DNA of 64,000 bases from Salipiger sp. CCB-MM3 (GCF_001687105.1 NZ_CP014599.1:186001-250000); one strand, 5' to 3'; counted from the stretch's first letter, positions 8,209-17,915 are shown. Notes: generated by a model not told the origin, from the letters alone. Made by a program: numbers and translations.

Positions 8209-9102
8209 TCAATGCGCTCGCCTTGGGGCGGTGACCGCCAGCATGTGTTCGACGAATTTCCGCGCGATCAGGGTCTGCGGTTTCAGCGGGTTCTGCAGCA
8301 AATAGATCGGCACCGAGAGTTCCTCGGCCAAGGGGCGGATGACCGCGCCCGCCGCCTCGAAGAGCTTTGCGGATTCCTCGTCGACGATGCCGATGCCATG
8401 GCCGTCCGCCGCCATCCGGCACAGCATCGCGCCATGCGCCACATCCACCTGACTGCGGATGCTGTAGCCCGCCATCAGCATCGCCGCTTCGAACTTCTTG
8501 CGGATCTCATCCGCCGCGCTCAGCGACAGCAGGCGTTCCTCGTGCAAATGGTCCAGCCGGATGTGCTTTTCGGCGCAAAGCCTGTGGCCGCGCGGCAGAA
8601 TGCAGACCGACTGCAGATCGAAGAGCCGGGTCTTTTCGACCATCTTGTCCTCGCTGCGCGCCTGCGACACGCCGATATCAAGCTCGCCGCGCGCCACCAG
8701 TTGCACCGTCTCGGGGGAACTGCGCGAGCGGAAAGACAGCGAAAGATCGGGGTATTCGTGCAGGAAGTCGCACATGGTCTCGGGCAGCCATGCGGTCGAA
8801 AGCGCCGGGATACAGCTGATCTCGAGCCGCGCGTGTTCGAGCCGCACAAGGCTTTGGGCAAAGCTCTCCAGATGGCCGAAACTTTCCGTCAGCCGCGCCG
8901 CTTCAAGGTAGAACGAGCGGCCCTCGTCGGTGGGTTGCAGCCCTTTGGCGCCGCGCAGGAACAGGCGCACACCCAGCTCTGTCTCCAGCAGTTTCAAGGA
9001 CTTGCTGACGGCGGGTTGCGAGAGATCCAGCCGTTCTGCCGCCGCCGTCACCGAGCCCGCCTCAAGCGCGGTGACGAAGATTTCGCACTGTCTGTAATTC
9101 AT
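8209..9102 (-). CDS. LysR family transcriptional regulator
   Basis: 297 aa. The N-terminal winged helix starts immediately (MNYRQCEIFVTALEAGS) with HTH AAERLDLSQPAVSKSLKLLE; the effector domain follows with CILPRGHRLC and GHGIGIVDEESA. I prefer the ATG at 9102 since LysR proteins normally begin within a few residues of this motif; an in-frame ATG at 9132 adds ten residues. It is divergent from the importer operon at 9306 and is the obvious candidate regulator of that transporter/monooxygenase set. The 203-bp gap contains AT-rich sequence but no palindrome strong enough to list. Confidence 0.9.
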   Translation of the reverse strand: MNYRQCEIFVTALEAGSVTAAAERLDLSQPAVSKSLKLLETELGVRLFLRGAKGLQPTDEGRSFYLEAARLTESFGHLESFAQSLVRLEHARLEISCIPALSTAWLPETMCDFLHEYPDLSLSFRSRSSPETVQLVARGELDIGVSQARSEDKMVEKTRLFDLQSVCILPRGHRLCAEKHIRLDHLHEERLLSLSAADEIRKKFEAAMLMAGYSIRSQVDVAHGAMLCRMAADGHGIGIVDEESAKLFEAAGAVIRPLAEELSVPIYLLQNPLKPQTLIARKFVEHMLAVTAPRRAH

Positions 9103-9305
9103 GCCAAAGCCATAACTCAAAGATATATACATGCCCCAAACATAATTTGACAGAAAAGATAACGCTTGGGCAAGCTGAGGTTACTCCATGGCCGGAGGGG
9201 GCCGCAGAACGCTCCCCGCCAGTTTCCGGAATCGCTGATTTTCCGACTTAACCCCGTCGCTTAGCCGCTTCGGGGAACAGAAACCTACAGCCAACAGGGA
9301 CTGAC

Positions 9306-10871
9306 ATGACACGTATCCTCCCCTCTCTGCTCTCCCGCTCGGGTCTGCGCTCGGTGACCGCCTCGCTGCTGATGGCCACCGCGCTGCCGCTCGCGGCTCT
9401 GGCCGCGCCCGAAGGCGAGCTGCGCATCGCCGTGGGCGCTGACGCCACCACCTTCCATCCGCATGTGAACTCGCTGCCGGTGGGCAATGCGGTCGACGGG
9501 CTGGTCTTTCAGCAGCTGTTCCGCATCGACGGTGACAACAAGGTGGTTCCGGCGCTGGCCAAGGAGTGGGACTGGTCCGAAGACGGCATGACCTTCACCG
9601 TGACCTTCGAGACCGGCCATAAGTTCAGCAACGGCAAGCCGCTCGACGCTGAAGCCGTCGCCGCCTCGTTCAACCAGTTGCTCGACCCCGACAGCGGCTC
9701 GATCTTCGCCGGGCTTTATTCCTCGCTGGGCGAAGCCGAAGCGCAGGGCGAAGACACGGTGGTCTTTCACATGGCCGAAAAGAACGGTCACGTGCTGATG
9801 CTTCTGGCCAATACCGCCGCCAGCATCATCGACACCGAGGCCAATGCCGAGATGGGCGCCGAATACGGGTTCTACCCGGTCGGCTCGGGCCCCTACATGG
9901 TGGATGAGTTCATCGGCGGCGAGCGGTTTAGCCTTGTGCCGAACCCCGACTACGAGGGCCCGCGCCCGGCGACGCTGGAAAAGATCACCTTCATGGCGGT
10001 CCCCGAGGACGGCTCGCGCATGGCGCTGCTGGAAACCGGGGAAGTGGACATCGTCGACCGCGTTCCGGCGGAATCCATCGACACGATCAACGCGCTCGAC
10101 AATGCCGAGGTGATCCTGCCCGACAGCATGTTCTCGATCTCCATGGAAATGGTGCTGAACGGCCCGCTCGAAGACAAGCGGGTGCGCGAGGCGCTGAACA
10201 TCTCGCTCGACCGCGATGGCATGGTGCAGGGCATTCTCGGCGGCCTTGGCACACCCTCCGAAGGGCAGGTCGGTCCGGGCACCGAGGACGCGCTGCGCGT
10301 GACCTTCGAGCCCAAGCCCTATGACGTCGAACGCGCCAAGGCGCTGCTCGAAGAGGCGGGCTATGGACCGGGCAACAAGCTCGAGCTGACGGTGAACTGC
10401 CCCAACGGGCGTTACATCAAGGACGCGCAGGTCTGTCAGGCGCTGGTCGGCCAGTGGCAGGCGATCGGCATCGACGCGCAGGCCCGCGTTCTCGACCTGC
10501 CAAGCTGGTCCGCCGCGCACCGCGTGCCGCTGGAAGAGCGCACCTATGACATGTCGATGATCGGCCGCGCCACGGCGGGGATCGACTTCACCCTCTACCG
10601 CCTGTTCCACACCGGCGTCAGCGCCAACACCACCGGCTTCAGCGACGAGCGCGTCGACAGCCTGCTGGCCGAAGGCCGCGCGACCACGGACATCGACGAG
10701 CAGAAAGAGATCTACGCCGAAGTGCAAAAGATCATCTGGGACGAAATGCCCTTTGTCTTCCTGTGGTACCAGAAGCAGGCGATCGGCATCTCGGACAAGG
10801 TCGAAGGCTTCACCATCCGGCCTGACGAGACCATGCTGTTCGACGACGTCCACGTCTCGGTCGACGGCTGA
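9306..10871 (+). CDS. peptide/nickel-type ABC transporter substrate-binding protein (family 5)
   Basis: 521 aa with a Sec signal peptide to about residue 34. The family-5 order is canonical: LRIAVGADATTFHPH, then LAKEWDWSEDGMTFTVTF, then LNISLDRDGMVQGI, then AKALLEEAGYGPGNKLELTV, and a C-terminal lobe ending LFDDVHVSVDG. It is the first gene of an operon with two permease segments, two ATPases and an LLM monooxygenase. By analogy with the EDTA importer linked to EDTA monooxygenase in Chelativorans, the cargo may be a non-peptide organic nitrogen or chelator compound; this is inference. Confidence 0.92.
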   Translation: MTRILPSLLSRSGLRSVTASLLMATALPLAALAAPEGELRIAVGADATTFHPHVNSLPVGNAVDGLVFQQLFRIDGDNKVVPALAKEWDWSEDGMTFTVTFETGHKFSNGKPLDAEAVAASFNQLLDPDSGSIFAGLYSSLGEAEAQGEDTVVFHMAEKNGHVLMLLANTAASIIDTEANAEMGAEYGFYPVGSGPYMVDEFIGGERFSLVPNPDYEGPRPATLEKITFMAVPEDGSRMALLETGEVDIVDRVPAESIDTINALDNAEVILPDSMFSISMEMVLNGPLEDKRVREALNISLDRDGMVQGILGGLGTPSEGQVGPGTEDALRVTFEPKPYDVERAKALLEEAGYGPGNKLELTVNCPNGRYIKDAQVCQALVGQWQAIGIDAQARVLDLPSWSAAHRVPLEERTYDMSMIGRATAGIDFTLYRLFHTGVSANTTGFSDERVDSLLAEGRATTDIDEQKEIYAEVQKIIWDEMPFVFLWYQKQAIGISDKVEGFTIRPDETMLFDDVHVSVDG

Positions 10872-10883
10872 TCGGGGACGGCC

Positions 10884-11807
10884 ATGTTTGTTCTCAAGAG
10901 ACTCCTCGTCGCGGTCCCGACCCTCTTCGCTGTCAGCCTGCTGGCCTTCTGGTTCGTGGCCCTGATCCCCGGAGACCCGGCCGCGCAGCTTGCGGGCAAC
11001 ATGGCCACCGATGAGGAGATCGCCGATATCCGGCATCACCTCGGCCTCGACCGCCCGCCGTTCGAGCGCTACGCGCTGTTCCTGCGCGGCGTGGTCGATC
11101 CCGAGGTGGCGACCTCCTATCGCACCAGTCGCCCAGTGGTTCAGGAAATCACCGAGCGGCTGCCCAAGACCTTGATCATCGCCGTCGGCGGGCTGGTTAT
11201 CGGCCTTGCCTTCGGGGTGGTCACCGGGGTGATTTGCGCGCTGCGGCAGGGCGGGTGGTTCGACGCCACCGTCACCGTGCTGACGCTCGCGGGCATCTCG
11301 ATGCCGATCTACTGGCTGGGGCTGTTGTGCATCTGGCTGTTCGCCGTGACGCTGGGCTGGCTGCCAGCAGCCGGAGCGGCGACACCCGCGCATTATGTGC
11401 TGCCGGTGCTGGTGGTGGCGACACGGCCCGCCGCGCTTTTCAGCCGCCTCGTCACTGCCAACCTGCTGGAGGTGATGGGCAAGGATTACCTCGACACCGC
11501 CCGCTCCAAGGGGCTGGCCGAACGCACGGTGATCCTGCGCCACGCGCTGCGCAACTCGCTGGTGGCAGCGGTCAGCGTCGCCGGGGTGCAATTCGGCGGC
11601 ATGCTGGGCGGCTCGGTGGTGACCGAGACGGTGTTCGGCGTGCCCGGACTGGGGCGGCTTCTGGTCAGCGCGGTCGGCAGTTCCGACTACCCGGTGATCC
11701 AATACTGCGTGCTGCTCTTTGCGGTGTTCTTCGTCCTCATCAACCTCGCGACCGACCTGCTCGGCCAGTGGCTCGATCCGCGGACCCGCGATTACGCGGC
11801 CGCCTGA
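10884..11807 (+). CDS. ABC transporter permease (DppB-like)
   Basis: 307 aa inner-membrane permease, about six helices. The first helix is followed by the usual periplasmic loop (PGDPAAQLAGNMATDEEI), and the EAA loop is ARSKGLAERTVILRHALRNS. It lies 12 bp after the binding-protein gene and 12 bp before the fused permease/ATPase gene, clearly co-transcribed. It pairs with the permease half of the next gene. Confidence 0.92.
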   Translation: MFVLKRLLVAVPTLFAVSLLAFWFVALIPGDPAAQLAGNMATDEEIADIRHHLGLDRPPFERYALFLRGVVDPEVATSYRTSRPVVQEITERLPKTLIIAVGGLVIGLAFGVVTGVICALRQGGWFDATVTVLTLAGISMPIYWLGLLCIWLFAVTLGWLPAAGAATPAHYVLPVLVVATRPAALFSRLVTANLLEVMGKDYLDTARSKGLAERTVILRHALRNSLVAAVSVAGVQFGGMLGGSVVTETVFGVPGLGRLLVSAVGSSDYPVIQYCVLLFAVFFVLINLATDLLGQWLDPRTRDYAAA

Positions 11808-11819
11808 CAGGCAGACCTC

Positions 11820-13832
11820 ATGACAATGACATCCACCACAGACGATATCCCCGGCGGCGCCGAGACCGGCGCACGGCAAGGGCTGCTGCGGCAGACTCTG
11901 CTGCATCCAAGGCTCAAGACCCTGCGCCGCATTGCCAGTTCGCCCAAGGGCGCCATCGGCCTCGCGCTGGTGACGGTGCTGACCTTCCTCGCCTTCTTCG
12001 GTCCCTGGCTGGCGCCGCTCGATCCCTACAAACAGGATTTCATGGCGACGCTGCAGCCGCCCTCGGCGGCGCATTGGTTCGGCACCGATCAGCTGGGCCG
12101 CGACGTGTTCAGCCGCATCCTCGTCGGCGCGCGCTCGTCGCTGGGCATCGGCGTCGGCGGCGTGGCGGTGGCCTTCGTCATCGGCGTGCCGCTGGGACTG
12201 GCCGCAGCCTATGTGCGCGGCACCTTCGATCAGCTGCTGATGCGCGGCGTCGACATCATGCTCTCGTTCCCCGACATCGTCTTTGCCCTCGCCGTCGTGG
12301 CGATCCTCGGGCCGAGCACGTGGAACGTGATCCTCGCGGTGGGCATCGTGTCGATCCCGGTGTTCATCCGCACCACCCGCGCGGTGGCGATGAGCACCCT
12401 GTCGGAACCCTTCGTCGAAGGCAGTGTCTCGCTCGGCTGCTCGCCGATGCGGGTGATGGCGCGGCACGTGCTGCCGAACATGGGCGGCATCCTCGTGACC
12501 CTGTGCAGCCTGCTGTTCGCCTCGACGCTGCTCAACGCCTCGGGCCTCAGCTTTCTCGGCCTCGGCACCCAGCCGCCGGAACCCGAATGGGGCACCATGC
12601 TGGGCGAGAGCCGCTCTTACATTCGCAGCCATCCCTATATGGCGACCTTCCCGGGCCTCTTCCTTGCGCTCTCGGCGCTGGGGTTCAACCTGCTGGGCGA
12701 GGAGTTGCGCAACATCTACGACCCCACCGCCGCCAAGCGCCGCAAGGGGCAGGGGATGCTGGCGCGGCTGATCTCCGGTGGCAAGGCGCTGCCCGCCGCC
12801 CCGCGTGAGACCGCCGCCGAGGCCAAGGCGCGGCTCGGGGTGGCCAGCGATGCCGCCGCGCTAGGGCGCGATCTAGAGATTTCCTATCTCACCGAGCGCG
12901 GCCAGCTTCCGGCGGTGCGCGGTGTCGATTTCGCGCTGCGCCGCGGGCGCACTCTGGCGGTGGTCGGCGAGTCCGGCTCGGGCAAGAGCACGCTGCTGCG
13001 CGCCGTCGGCACCCTGCTGCCGCGCGGGCAGGCGGTGGTCTCGGGCGGTGAGCTGGAGATCGCGGGCAAATCCGCCGCGCATCTGTCGGGCAAAGAGGTG
13101 CAGGACCTGCGTCGCCGCTATATCGGCATGGTGTTTCAGGATGCCGCCAGCGCGCTCAACCCGGTGATGACCATCGGCGCGCAGCTGGCCGAGGCGCTGA
13201 CCTCCGGCACCAGCCTCAGCGCCGCAGAGGTGCGCGCCCGTTCCATCGACTTGCTCAAGGCGGTGCAGATCGCCGATCCCGAAAGCCGCCTCTCGGCCTA
13301 TCCGCACCAGTTCTCGGGCGGGATGAAACAGCGCATCGTGATCGCCATCGCGCTGGCGCAGGAGCCCGAGATCCTGCTGGCCGACGAGCCCACGTCGGCG
13401 CTCGACGTGACCATCCAGCAGCAGATCCTCTCGCTGCTGCGCAAGATGCAGAAAGAGCGCGACATGGCGATGATGCTGGTCACCCACGATCTGGGGCTGG
13501 TGGCGCGCTATGCCGACGACGTGGCGGTGATCTACGCCGGGCGCATCGTCGAGGTCGGGCCGGTGGACGAGGTGTTCCGCAACGCCCGCCACCCCTACAC
13601 CCGCGCCCTGCGCAACTCGACGCCGAAGCTGCGCCACGATGGCTCGACCCGGCTGCTTCCGGCGATTTCGGGCGAGCCGCCGATGCTGGGCCGTCTGCCC
13701 GAGGGCTGCAGCTTTGCGCCGCGCTGCGCGCGGGCCAAGGGCCGGGCGCCCTGCATGACCATTGCGCCGGATCTGCAGAGCTGCGGCGCGGCCTCGGTGG
13801 CCTGTCACTTCGCGCAAGAAGAGGAGGTCTGA
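11820..13832 (+). CDS. ABC transporter permease-ATPase fusion (DppC-DppD)
   Basis: 670 aa single frame. Residues 1-300 are a DppC-like permease ([14 protein letters not shown] signature, EAA loop [20 protein letters not shown]). After a linker to about residue 345, a DppD-like ATPase follows: Walker [10 protein letters not shown] at 383-391, signature FSGGMKQR at 498-505, Walker B ILLADEP at 518-524, and a C-terminal cysteine patch ([16 protein letters not shown]) typical of oligopeptide-type ATPases. The fusion is known in several bacterial lineages. The following ATPase gene begins 1 bp after the stop, so the complex has two different NBDs, one tethered. Confidence 0.92.
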   Translation: MTMTSTTDDIPGGAETGARQGLLRQTLLHPRLKTLRRIASSPKGAIGLALVTVLTFLAFFGPWLAPLDPYKQDFMATLQPPSAAHWFGTDQLGRDVFSRILVGARSSLGIGVGGVAVAFVIGVPLGLAAAYVRGTFDQLLMRGVDIMLSFPDIVFALAVVAILGPSTWNVILAVGIVSIPVFIRTTRAVAMSTLSEPFVEGSVSLGCSPMRVMARHVLPNMGGILVTLCSLLFASTLLNASGLSFLGLGTQPPEPEWGTMLGESRSYIRSHPYMATFPGLFLALSALGFNLLGEELRNIYDPTAAKRRKGQGMLARLISGGKALPAAPRETAAEAKARLGVASDAAALGRDLEISYLTERGQLPAVRGVDFALRRGRTLAVVGESGSGKSTLLRAVGTLLPRGQAVVSGGELEIAGKSAAHLSGKEVQDLRRRYIGMVFQDAASALNPVMTIGAQLAEALTSGTSLSAAEVRARSIDLLKAVQIADPESRLSAYPHQFSGGMKQRIVIAIALAQEPEILLADEPTSALDVTIQQQILSLLRKMQKERDMAMMLVTHDLGLVARYADDVAVIYAGRIVEVGPVDEVFRNARHPYTRALRNSTPKLRHDGSTRLLPAISGEPPMLGRLPEGCSFAPRCARAKGRAPCMTIAPDLQSCGAASVACHFAQEEEV

Positions 13833-13833
13833 G

Positions 13834-14931
13834 ATGCCCAAGGACATGCAGCAAGAGGTCCAATCCGGCGCGGATGTGGTGTTGGACGTGCGCAACCTCA
13901 GCGTCGATTTCCCGGTGAACAAATCCTTCTTCCGCACCGGCGCCACCAAGGTGGTGCGCGCGGTGCAGAACGTCAGCTTCTCGGTGCCGCGCGGCGGCTG
14001 CTACGCCATCGTCGGGGAATCCGGCTCGGGCAAGAGCACGCTGGCGCGGGCAATCGTCGGGCTGGTTAAGATGACGGCGGGTGAGGTGACCCTTGGCGGG
14101 CAGCAGCTGTCCGGCCTCACCCCGCGCGAGCGGCGGCAGCTGCGGCGGCGGGTGCAACTGGTGCTGCAGGATCCGCGCGCCTCGATCGACCCGCGGATGC
14201 GCGTCTATGACGTGCTGCGCGAGGCGCTGGTGGTGCATGGCATCAAGGGCAGCAAGGACGATCAGCGCGCCCGTATCGAGCAGGTGATCCGGCAGGTGGG
14301 GCTGAGCGTGGCGCACCTCGGGCGCTTTGCCAATGAACTGTCGGGCGGTCAGCGCCAGCGCGTCGCCATTGCCCGCGCGATCATCCTCGAGCCCGAGATC
14401 CTCGTGCTCGACGAGCCGGTGAGCGCGCTCGACGTGTCGATTCAGGCGCAGATCATCAACCTGCTGGTGGAACTGCAAGAGCGGCTCGGGCTGACCTATG
14501 TGATCATCACCCATGATCTCGCGCTGGTCAGCCATTTCGCCGACAGCACCGGGGTGATGTACCTCGGGCGCTTCGTCGAGCAGGGACCGGCCCGGCAGAT
14601 CTGCGACAGCCCGCGCCACCCCTATTCCGAGAGCCTGCTGTCGGTGGTGGCGGGCGAGGACCCGGAGGTGGAGCGCAATCGCGAGGTGGTGCTGCTCGAG
14701 GGCAATATCCCCAGCCCGCTCGATCTGCCGACCGGTTGTGCGTTTCACACCCGCTGCCCGCATGCGCGCGTGGTCGCCGCGGGGATCGATCCCGCATCGC
14801 GCCAAGAGGTGGCAGGCCACAGTGTGCCGCGCCTCTGCGTCGAGGCAACGCCGCGTGCCGAAACCGGCCCCGCGGGGTGCCTGTGCCATTACCCGCTTGC
14901 CGGCGCGCAGCCGGACCCGACTGACAATTGA
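13834..14931 (+). CDS. oligopeptide-type ABC transporter ATP-binding protein (DppF-like)
   Basis: 365 aa. Walker [10 protein letters not shown], signature LSGGQRQR, Walker B ILVLDEP, H-loop ITHDLALV, and a C-terminal oligopeptide-transporter region with the cysteine patch CAFHTRCPHARV. I chose the ATG at 13834, 1 bp after the preceding stop and behind GAGGAGG; the open frame back to 13762 overlaps the fusion gene. The N-terminal INPVNKSFF-like segment (DFPVNKSFFRTG) is usual for DppF. It partners the ATPase domain of the preceding fusion protein. Confidence 0.92.
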   Translation: MPKDMQQEVQSGADVVLDVRNLSVDFPVNKSFFRTGATKVVRAVQNVSFSVPRGGCYAIVGESGSGKSTLARAIVGLVKMTAGEVTLGGQQLSGLTPRERRQLRRRVQLVLQDPRASIDPRMRVYDVLREALVVHGIKGSKDDQRARIEQVIRQVGLSVAHLGRFANELSGGQRQRVAIARAIILEPEILVLDEPVSALDVSIQAQIINLLVELQERLGLTYVIITHDLALVSHFADSTGVMYLGRFVEQGPARQICDSPRHPYSESLLSVVAGEDPEVERNREVVLLEGNIPSPLDLPTGCAFHTRCPHARVVAAGIDPASRQEVAGHSVPRLCVEATPRAETGPAGCLCHYPLAGAQPDPTDN

Positions 14932-14951
14932 TCAAAACACCCCAGAAGATA

Positions 14952-14969
14952 TCCCGGCGCAGTCCGGGA
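14952..14969 (+). other. small hairpin just upstream of a ribosome-binding site
   Basis: TCCCGG, loop CGCAGT, CCGGGA: a perfect 6-bp stem ending directly against the AAGGAG of the monooxygenase gene at 14982. It may influence initiation or mRNA stability at the transporter/enzyme boundary. Short enough to be chance. Confidence 0.25.
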
Positions 14970-14981
14970 AAGGAGACCAAG

Positions 14982-16367
14982 ATGCCCACGACCCAACGCC
15001 GCATGAAGATCGGCATTAACATGGTGCAGAACGGCGGCCATAACTCGGGCTGGCGCCACCCCGATGCCAACGCCGGTATCGCCAATGATTTCAAAGGCTA
15101 CGCCAAGATCATCAAGCAGGCCGAGGCGCAGAAGATCGACTTCATGTTCCTTGCCGACGGCGCCGCCGTGCGCATCCCGCACAAGGATGCTGACGAACTG
15201 AGCCGCCACGGCCATATCGACCGCTTCGAGCCGATCACCCTGCTCGCCGCCATGTCGGCGGTGACCGAGAGCATCGGCCTGATCTGCACCGCCTCGACCA
15301 CCTATAACGAGCCCTATGCGCTGGCCCGCAAATTCGCCTCGCTGGACCATATCTCGGACGGGCGCGCGGGTTGGAACGTGGTGACCGGCTGGAGCGAAGA
15401 AGAGGCGATGAACTTTGGCCGCGACACGCTCATGGAGCATTCCGAGCGCTATGAGCGCGCCAATGAATTCTTCGATGTAGTCACCGGCCTGTGGAACAGC
15501 TGGGACGATGACGCCTTCGTGCGCGACAAGGACGAGGGCCGCTATTTCCGCCCCGAGGGGATGCATCTGCTCAACCACAAGGGCAAACACTATCAGGTGC
15601 GCGGCCCGCTGAACCTCGAGCGTTCGCCGCAGGGCTATCCGGTGATCGCGCAGGCGGGCGGCTCGGGTCCGGGGCGCGAGCTGGGCGCGCGCATCGCCGA
15701 CATCATCTACACCGGCCAGAAGGACAAGGAGATCGCCAAGGAGTTCTACGCCGACATGAAGGCGCGGGTCGCCGCGGCGGGTCGCGATCCGGCGCAGGTG
15801 ATGATCATGCCGGGCATCATGCCGATCATCGGCGCCACCGAGGAAGAGGCGCAGGCCAAGCTCGACGAGTTGAAGGCGCTGGTCCACCCCGAGGTCGGCC
15901 TGCAGCTGATCTCGAAGATGTTCGGCGATCTCAGCGCCTATGATCCCGACGAGTTGGTGCCGCTGCCGCTGCCGGAGTCGAACGGTGTCAAAAGCGCCAT
16001 CGAGCAATGGGAGCGCCGCCTGCGCGAGACCCCGATGACCATCCGTCAGGTCTATGAGGAGATCTCGATCTCTTCGGGCCACAACGTCTGCTGCGGCACG
16101 GTCGAGCAGATCGCCGACGTGATGCAGGATTGGTTCGAAGATGGCGCCTGCGACGGCTGGAACTTGATGGCGCCCTATATGCCCGGCGGCGCAGAGGATT
16201 TCATCAACCTGCTGGTGCCGGAACTGCGTCGGCGCGGACTGGCGCAGAGCGAATATGAGGGCGGCACGCTGCGCGCCCGGCTCGGGCTGGAGGCCAAGCC
16301 CAACCCGCTGGCGGGACGTGTGTCGGAGAGTTCGGAATCCGAAGAAGCGATCGCCGTCTCGCACTGA
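14982..16367 (+). CDS. LLM class flavin-dependent monooxygenase (NtaA/SnaA/DszA group)
   Basis: 461 aa. Group motifs include SGWRHPDAN, FMFLADGAAV, ICTASTTYNEPYALARKFAS, GRAGWNVVTGW and ERYERANEFFDVVTGLWNSW. The ATG at 14982 follows AAGGAG; the frame extends upstream to 14928 but that start lacks a ribosome site. It is the last gene of the importer operon begun at 9306 and is closed by a strong terminator. It is a clear paralogue of the convergent LLM at 16548 (shared RHPD, TAYNEPY-type and GRAGWNVV blocks). Requires FMNH2 from an unlinked reductase. Expected chemistry is oxygenolytic C-N or C-S cleavage of the imported compound; substrate unknown. Confidence 0.9.
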   Translation: MPTTQRRMKIGINMVQNGGHNSGWRHPDANAGIANDFKGYAKIIKQAEAQKIDFMFLADGAAVRIPHKDADELSRHGHIDRFEPITLLAAMSAVTESIGLICTASTTYNEPYALARKFASLDHISDGRAGWNVVTGWSEEEAMNFGRDTLMEHSERYERANEFFDVVTGLWNSWDDDAFVRDKDEGRYFRPEGMHLLNHKGKHYQVRGPLNLERSPQGYPVIAQAGGSGPGRELGARIADIIYTGQKDKEIAKEFYADMKARVAAAGRDPAQVMIMPGIMPIIGATEEEAQAKLDELKALVHPEVGLQLISKMFGDLSAYDPDELVPLPLPESNGVKSAIEQWERRLRETPMTIRQVYEEISISSGHNVCCGTVEQIADVMQDWFEDGACDGWNLMAPYMPGGAEDFINLLVPELRRRGLAQSEYEGGTLRARLGLEAKPNPLAGRVSESSESEEAIAVSH

Positions 16368-16420
16368 GCGCGGCAGAACTTTGATGGTCGCTTTGGGGGC
16401 TGCTCCCGTCCCCGGCGCCG

Positions 16421-16449
16421 AGAGGGCGGGCCTTCGGGTCCGCTCTTTT
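16421..16449 (+). terminator. intrinsic terminator for the 9306-16367 operon
   Basis: Arms AGAGGGCGGGCC (16421-16432) and GGTCCGCTCTTT pair over 12 positions, allowing several G-U pairs, with a stable TTCG tetraloop and a TTTT run. It lies 54 bp after the monooxygenase stop on the plus strand. Confidence 0.75.
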
Positions 16450-16491
16450 CGTCTTGGCCGGCTGCCGCCGCGCGAGAAATTGTCAGCTGAC

Positions 16492-16522
16492 AAAAAAGCC
16501 CCCCGGCACAGGACCGGGAGGC
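16492..16522 (-). terminator. intrinsic terminator for the 23783-16548 operon
   Basis: Read on the minus strand: GCCTCCCGG, 7-nt loop, CCGGGGGGC (one mismatch), then TTTTTT. It lies 26 bp beyond the stop of the LLM gene at 16548 and back to back with the plus-strand terminator at 16421, so the two convergent operons are well insulated. Confidence 0.8.
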
Positions 16523-16547
16523 AGTTGGGAAGAAATTTTCGAGGGTG

Positions 16548-17915
16548 TCAGGCCATTGTGGTCTCGCGCTCACGGGCGGCGGTGTAGCGGTTCACATGCG
16601 CTGGCAGCCCGAGGTTCTCGCGCAGGGTGCGGCCTTCGTATTCGGTGCGGAACAGCCCGCGCCGCTGCAGTTCGGGCACCAGCAGATCGGCCACATCCGC
16701 AGCGCCGCCGGGCAGGTGCGGCACCGTCAGGTTGAAGCCGTCGCAGGCGCCCTTGTGGAACCAGTCTTCCATGACGTCGGCGATGTCGGCGGCGGTGCCG
16801 ATGTAATTGCTCGATGCCTGTCCGGCCTGCTCGAGATAGAGATCGCGGATCGTCTTGCCCTCTTGCCGGGCGCTGGCGATCAGCCGGTCGGCCCAGCCGC
16901 TGAGGCTTTCATTGTCCCCCGAGGGTTTGAAATCGGCGGGGATCGGCTCGTCCAGCGGCAGCCCCGAGAGATCGCCGAATGTGTCGGCAAGGAACGACAG
17001 GCCAACCACCGGCTCGATCAGATCCTGCATCATTTCGAATTTCTCCTGCGCCTCCTCGCGGCTCTCGCCGATGTAGGTGCGGAAGCCGGGCATCACCCGC
17101 AGCGCATCGGCGGGGCGTCCGAATTTGGCCAGCCGCTCGCGCATGTCGGCGTAATAGTCCAGCGCCTCTTCGACGCTGCGCGCGGCGGTATAGATCACCT
17201 CGGCGTGTTTGGCGCCGATGTCGCGCCCGGCGGGGGAATTGCCCGCCTGCACCACGATCGGACGGCCCTGCTCCGAGGGGCGCGCGTTCAGCGGCCCGCG
17301 CACCCGGAAATGTTTTCCCTCGTGGTTCAGCCGGTGCATCTTCGCCTCGTCAAAGAACAGCCCCGAGGCCTTGTCGAGCGGGAAGGCGTCTTCTTCCCAG
17401 CTGTCCCAGAGGCCGGTGACAACCTCGACGAACTCGGCGGCGCGCTCATAGCGTTCGGTGTAGTCGCGCACCTGTTCGAGGCCGAAGTTCTTGGCCTCTT
17501 CGTTCGACCACGAGGCGACCACGTTCCAGCCCGCGCGGCCATGGCTCATCAGGTCGAGCCCGGCAAAGCGGCGGGCGAGGTTGTAGGGCTCGTTATAGGC
17601 GGTGGAGGCCGTGGTCACGAGGCCCAGATGCGTGGTCACCGCCGAGATCGAGGCCAGCAGCACCGTGGGTTCGATGTCGGTGATGTAATGGCCGAGGCGG
17701 GCCAGTGAGCCCTTGGGGGTGTCCTTGGCGCGCACGCCCGCGCCGTCGGCAAAGAAGATCATGTCGATCTTGCCGCGTTCGGCGTGTTTGGCGACGGTGT
17801 GGAAATGCTCGATCTCGCTGGCGCCATTGGCCGGCACATCGGGGTGGCGCCATGCAGAGGGGTGATAGCCGACGCCACGCATCGACAGGCCGAGCCGCAT
17901 CTTTTTGTCAGTCAT
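16548..17915 (-). CDS. LLM class flavin-dependent monooxygenase (NtaA/SnaA/DszA group)
   Basis: 455 aa, FMNH2-dependent monooxygenase of the nitrilotriacetate/EDTA/DszA group. Features: SAWRHPDVP near residue 20, MIFFADGAGV, TTASTAYNEPYNLARRF, GRAGWNVVASW, ERYERAAEFVEVVTGLWDSW and the C-terminal HLPGGAADVADLLVPELQRR. Last gene of the minus-strand importer operon (23783 to 16548), separated from the unusual binding-protein gene by 99 bp that hold a strong hairpin. Paralogue of the 14982 protein, with which it converges. No flavin reductase gene is adjacent. Confidence 0.9.
   Translation of the reverse strand: MTDKKMRLGLSMRGVGYHPSAWRHPDVPANGASEIEHFHTVAKHAERGKIDMIFFADGAGVRAKDTPKGSLARLGHYITDIEPTVLLASISAVTTHLGLVTTASTAYNEPYNLARRFAGLDLMSHGRAGWNVVASWSNEEAKNFGLEQVRDYTERYERAAEFVEVVTGLWDSWEEDAFPLDKASGLFFDEAKMHRLNHEGKHFRVRGPLNARPSEQGRPIVVQAGNSPAGRDIGAKHAEVIYTAARSVEEALDYYADMRERLAKFGRPADALRVMPGFRTYIGESREEAQEKFEMMQDLIEPVVGLSFLADTFGDLSGLPLDEPIPADFKPSGDNESLSGWADRLIASARQEGKTIRDLYLEQAGQASSNYIGTAADIADVMEDWFHKGACDGFNLTVPHLPGGAADVADLLVPELQRRGLFRTEYEGRTLRENLGLPAHVNRYTAARERETTMA

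Noticed and set aside
9285..12632. 1115-codon minus-strand frame opposite the 9306 operon
   Set aside because: Same artefact; the plus strand encodes three clear transporter genes there.
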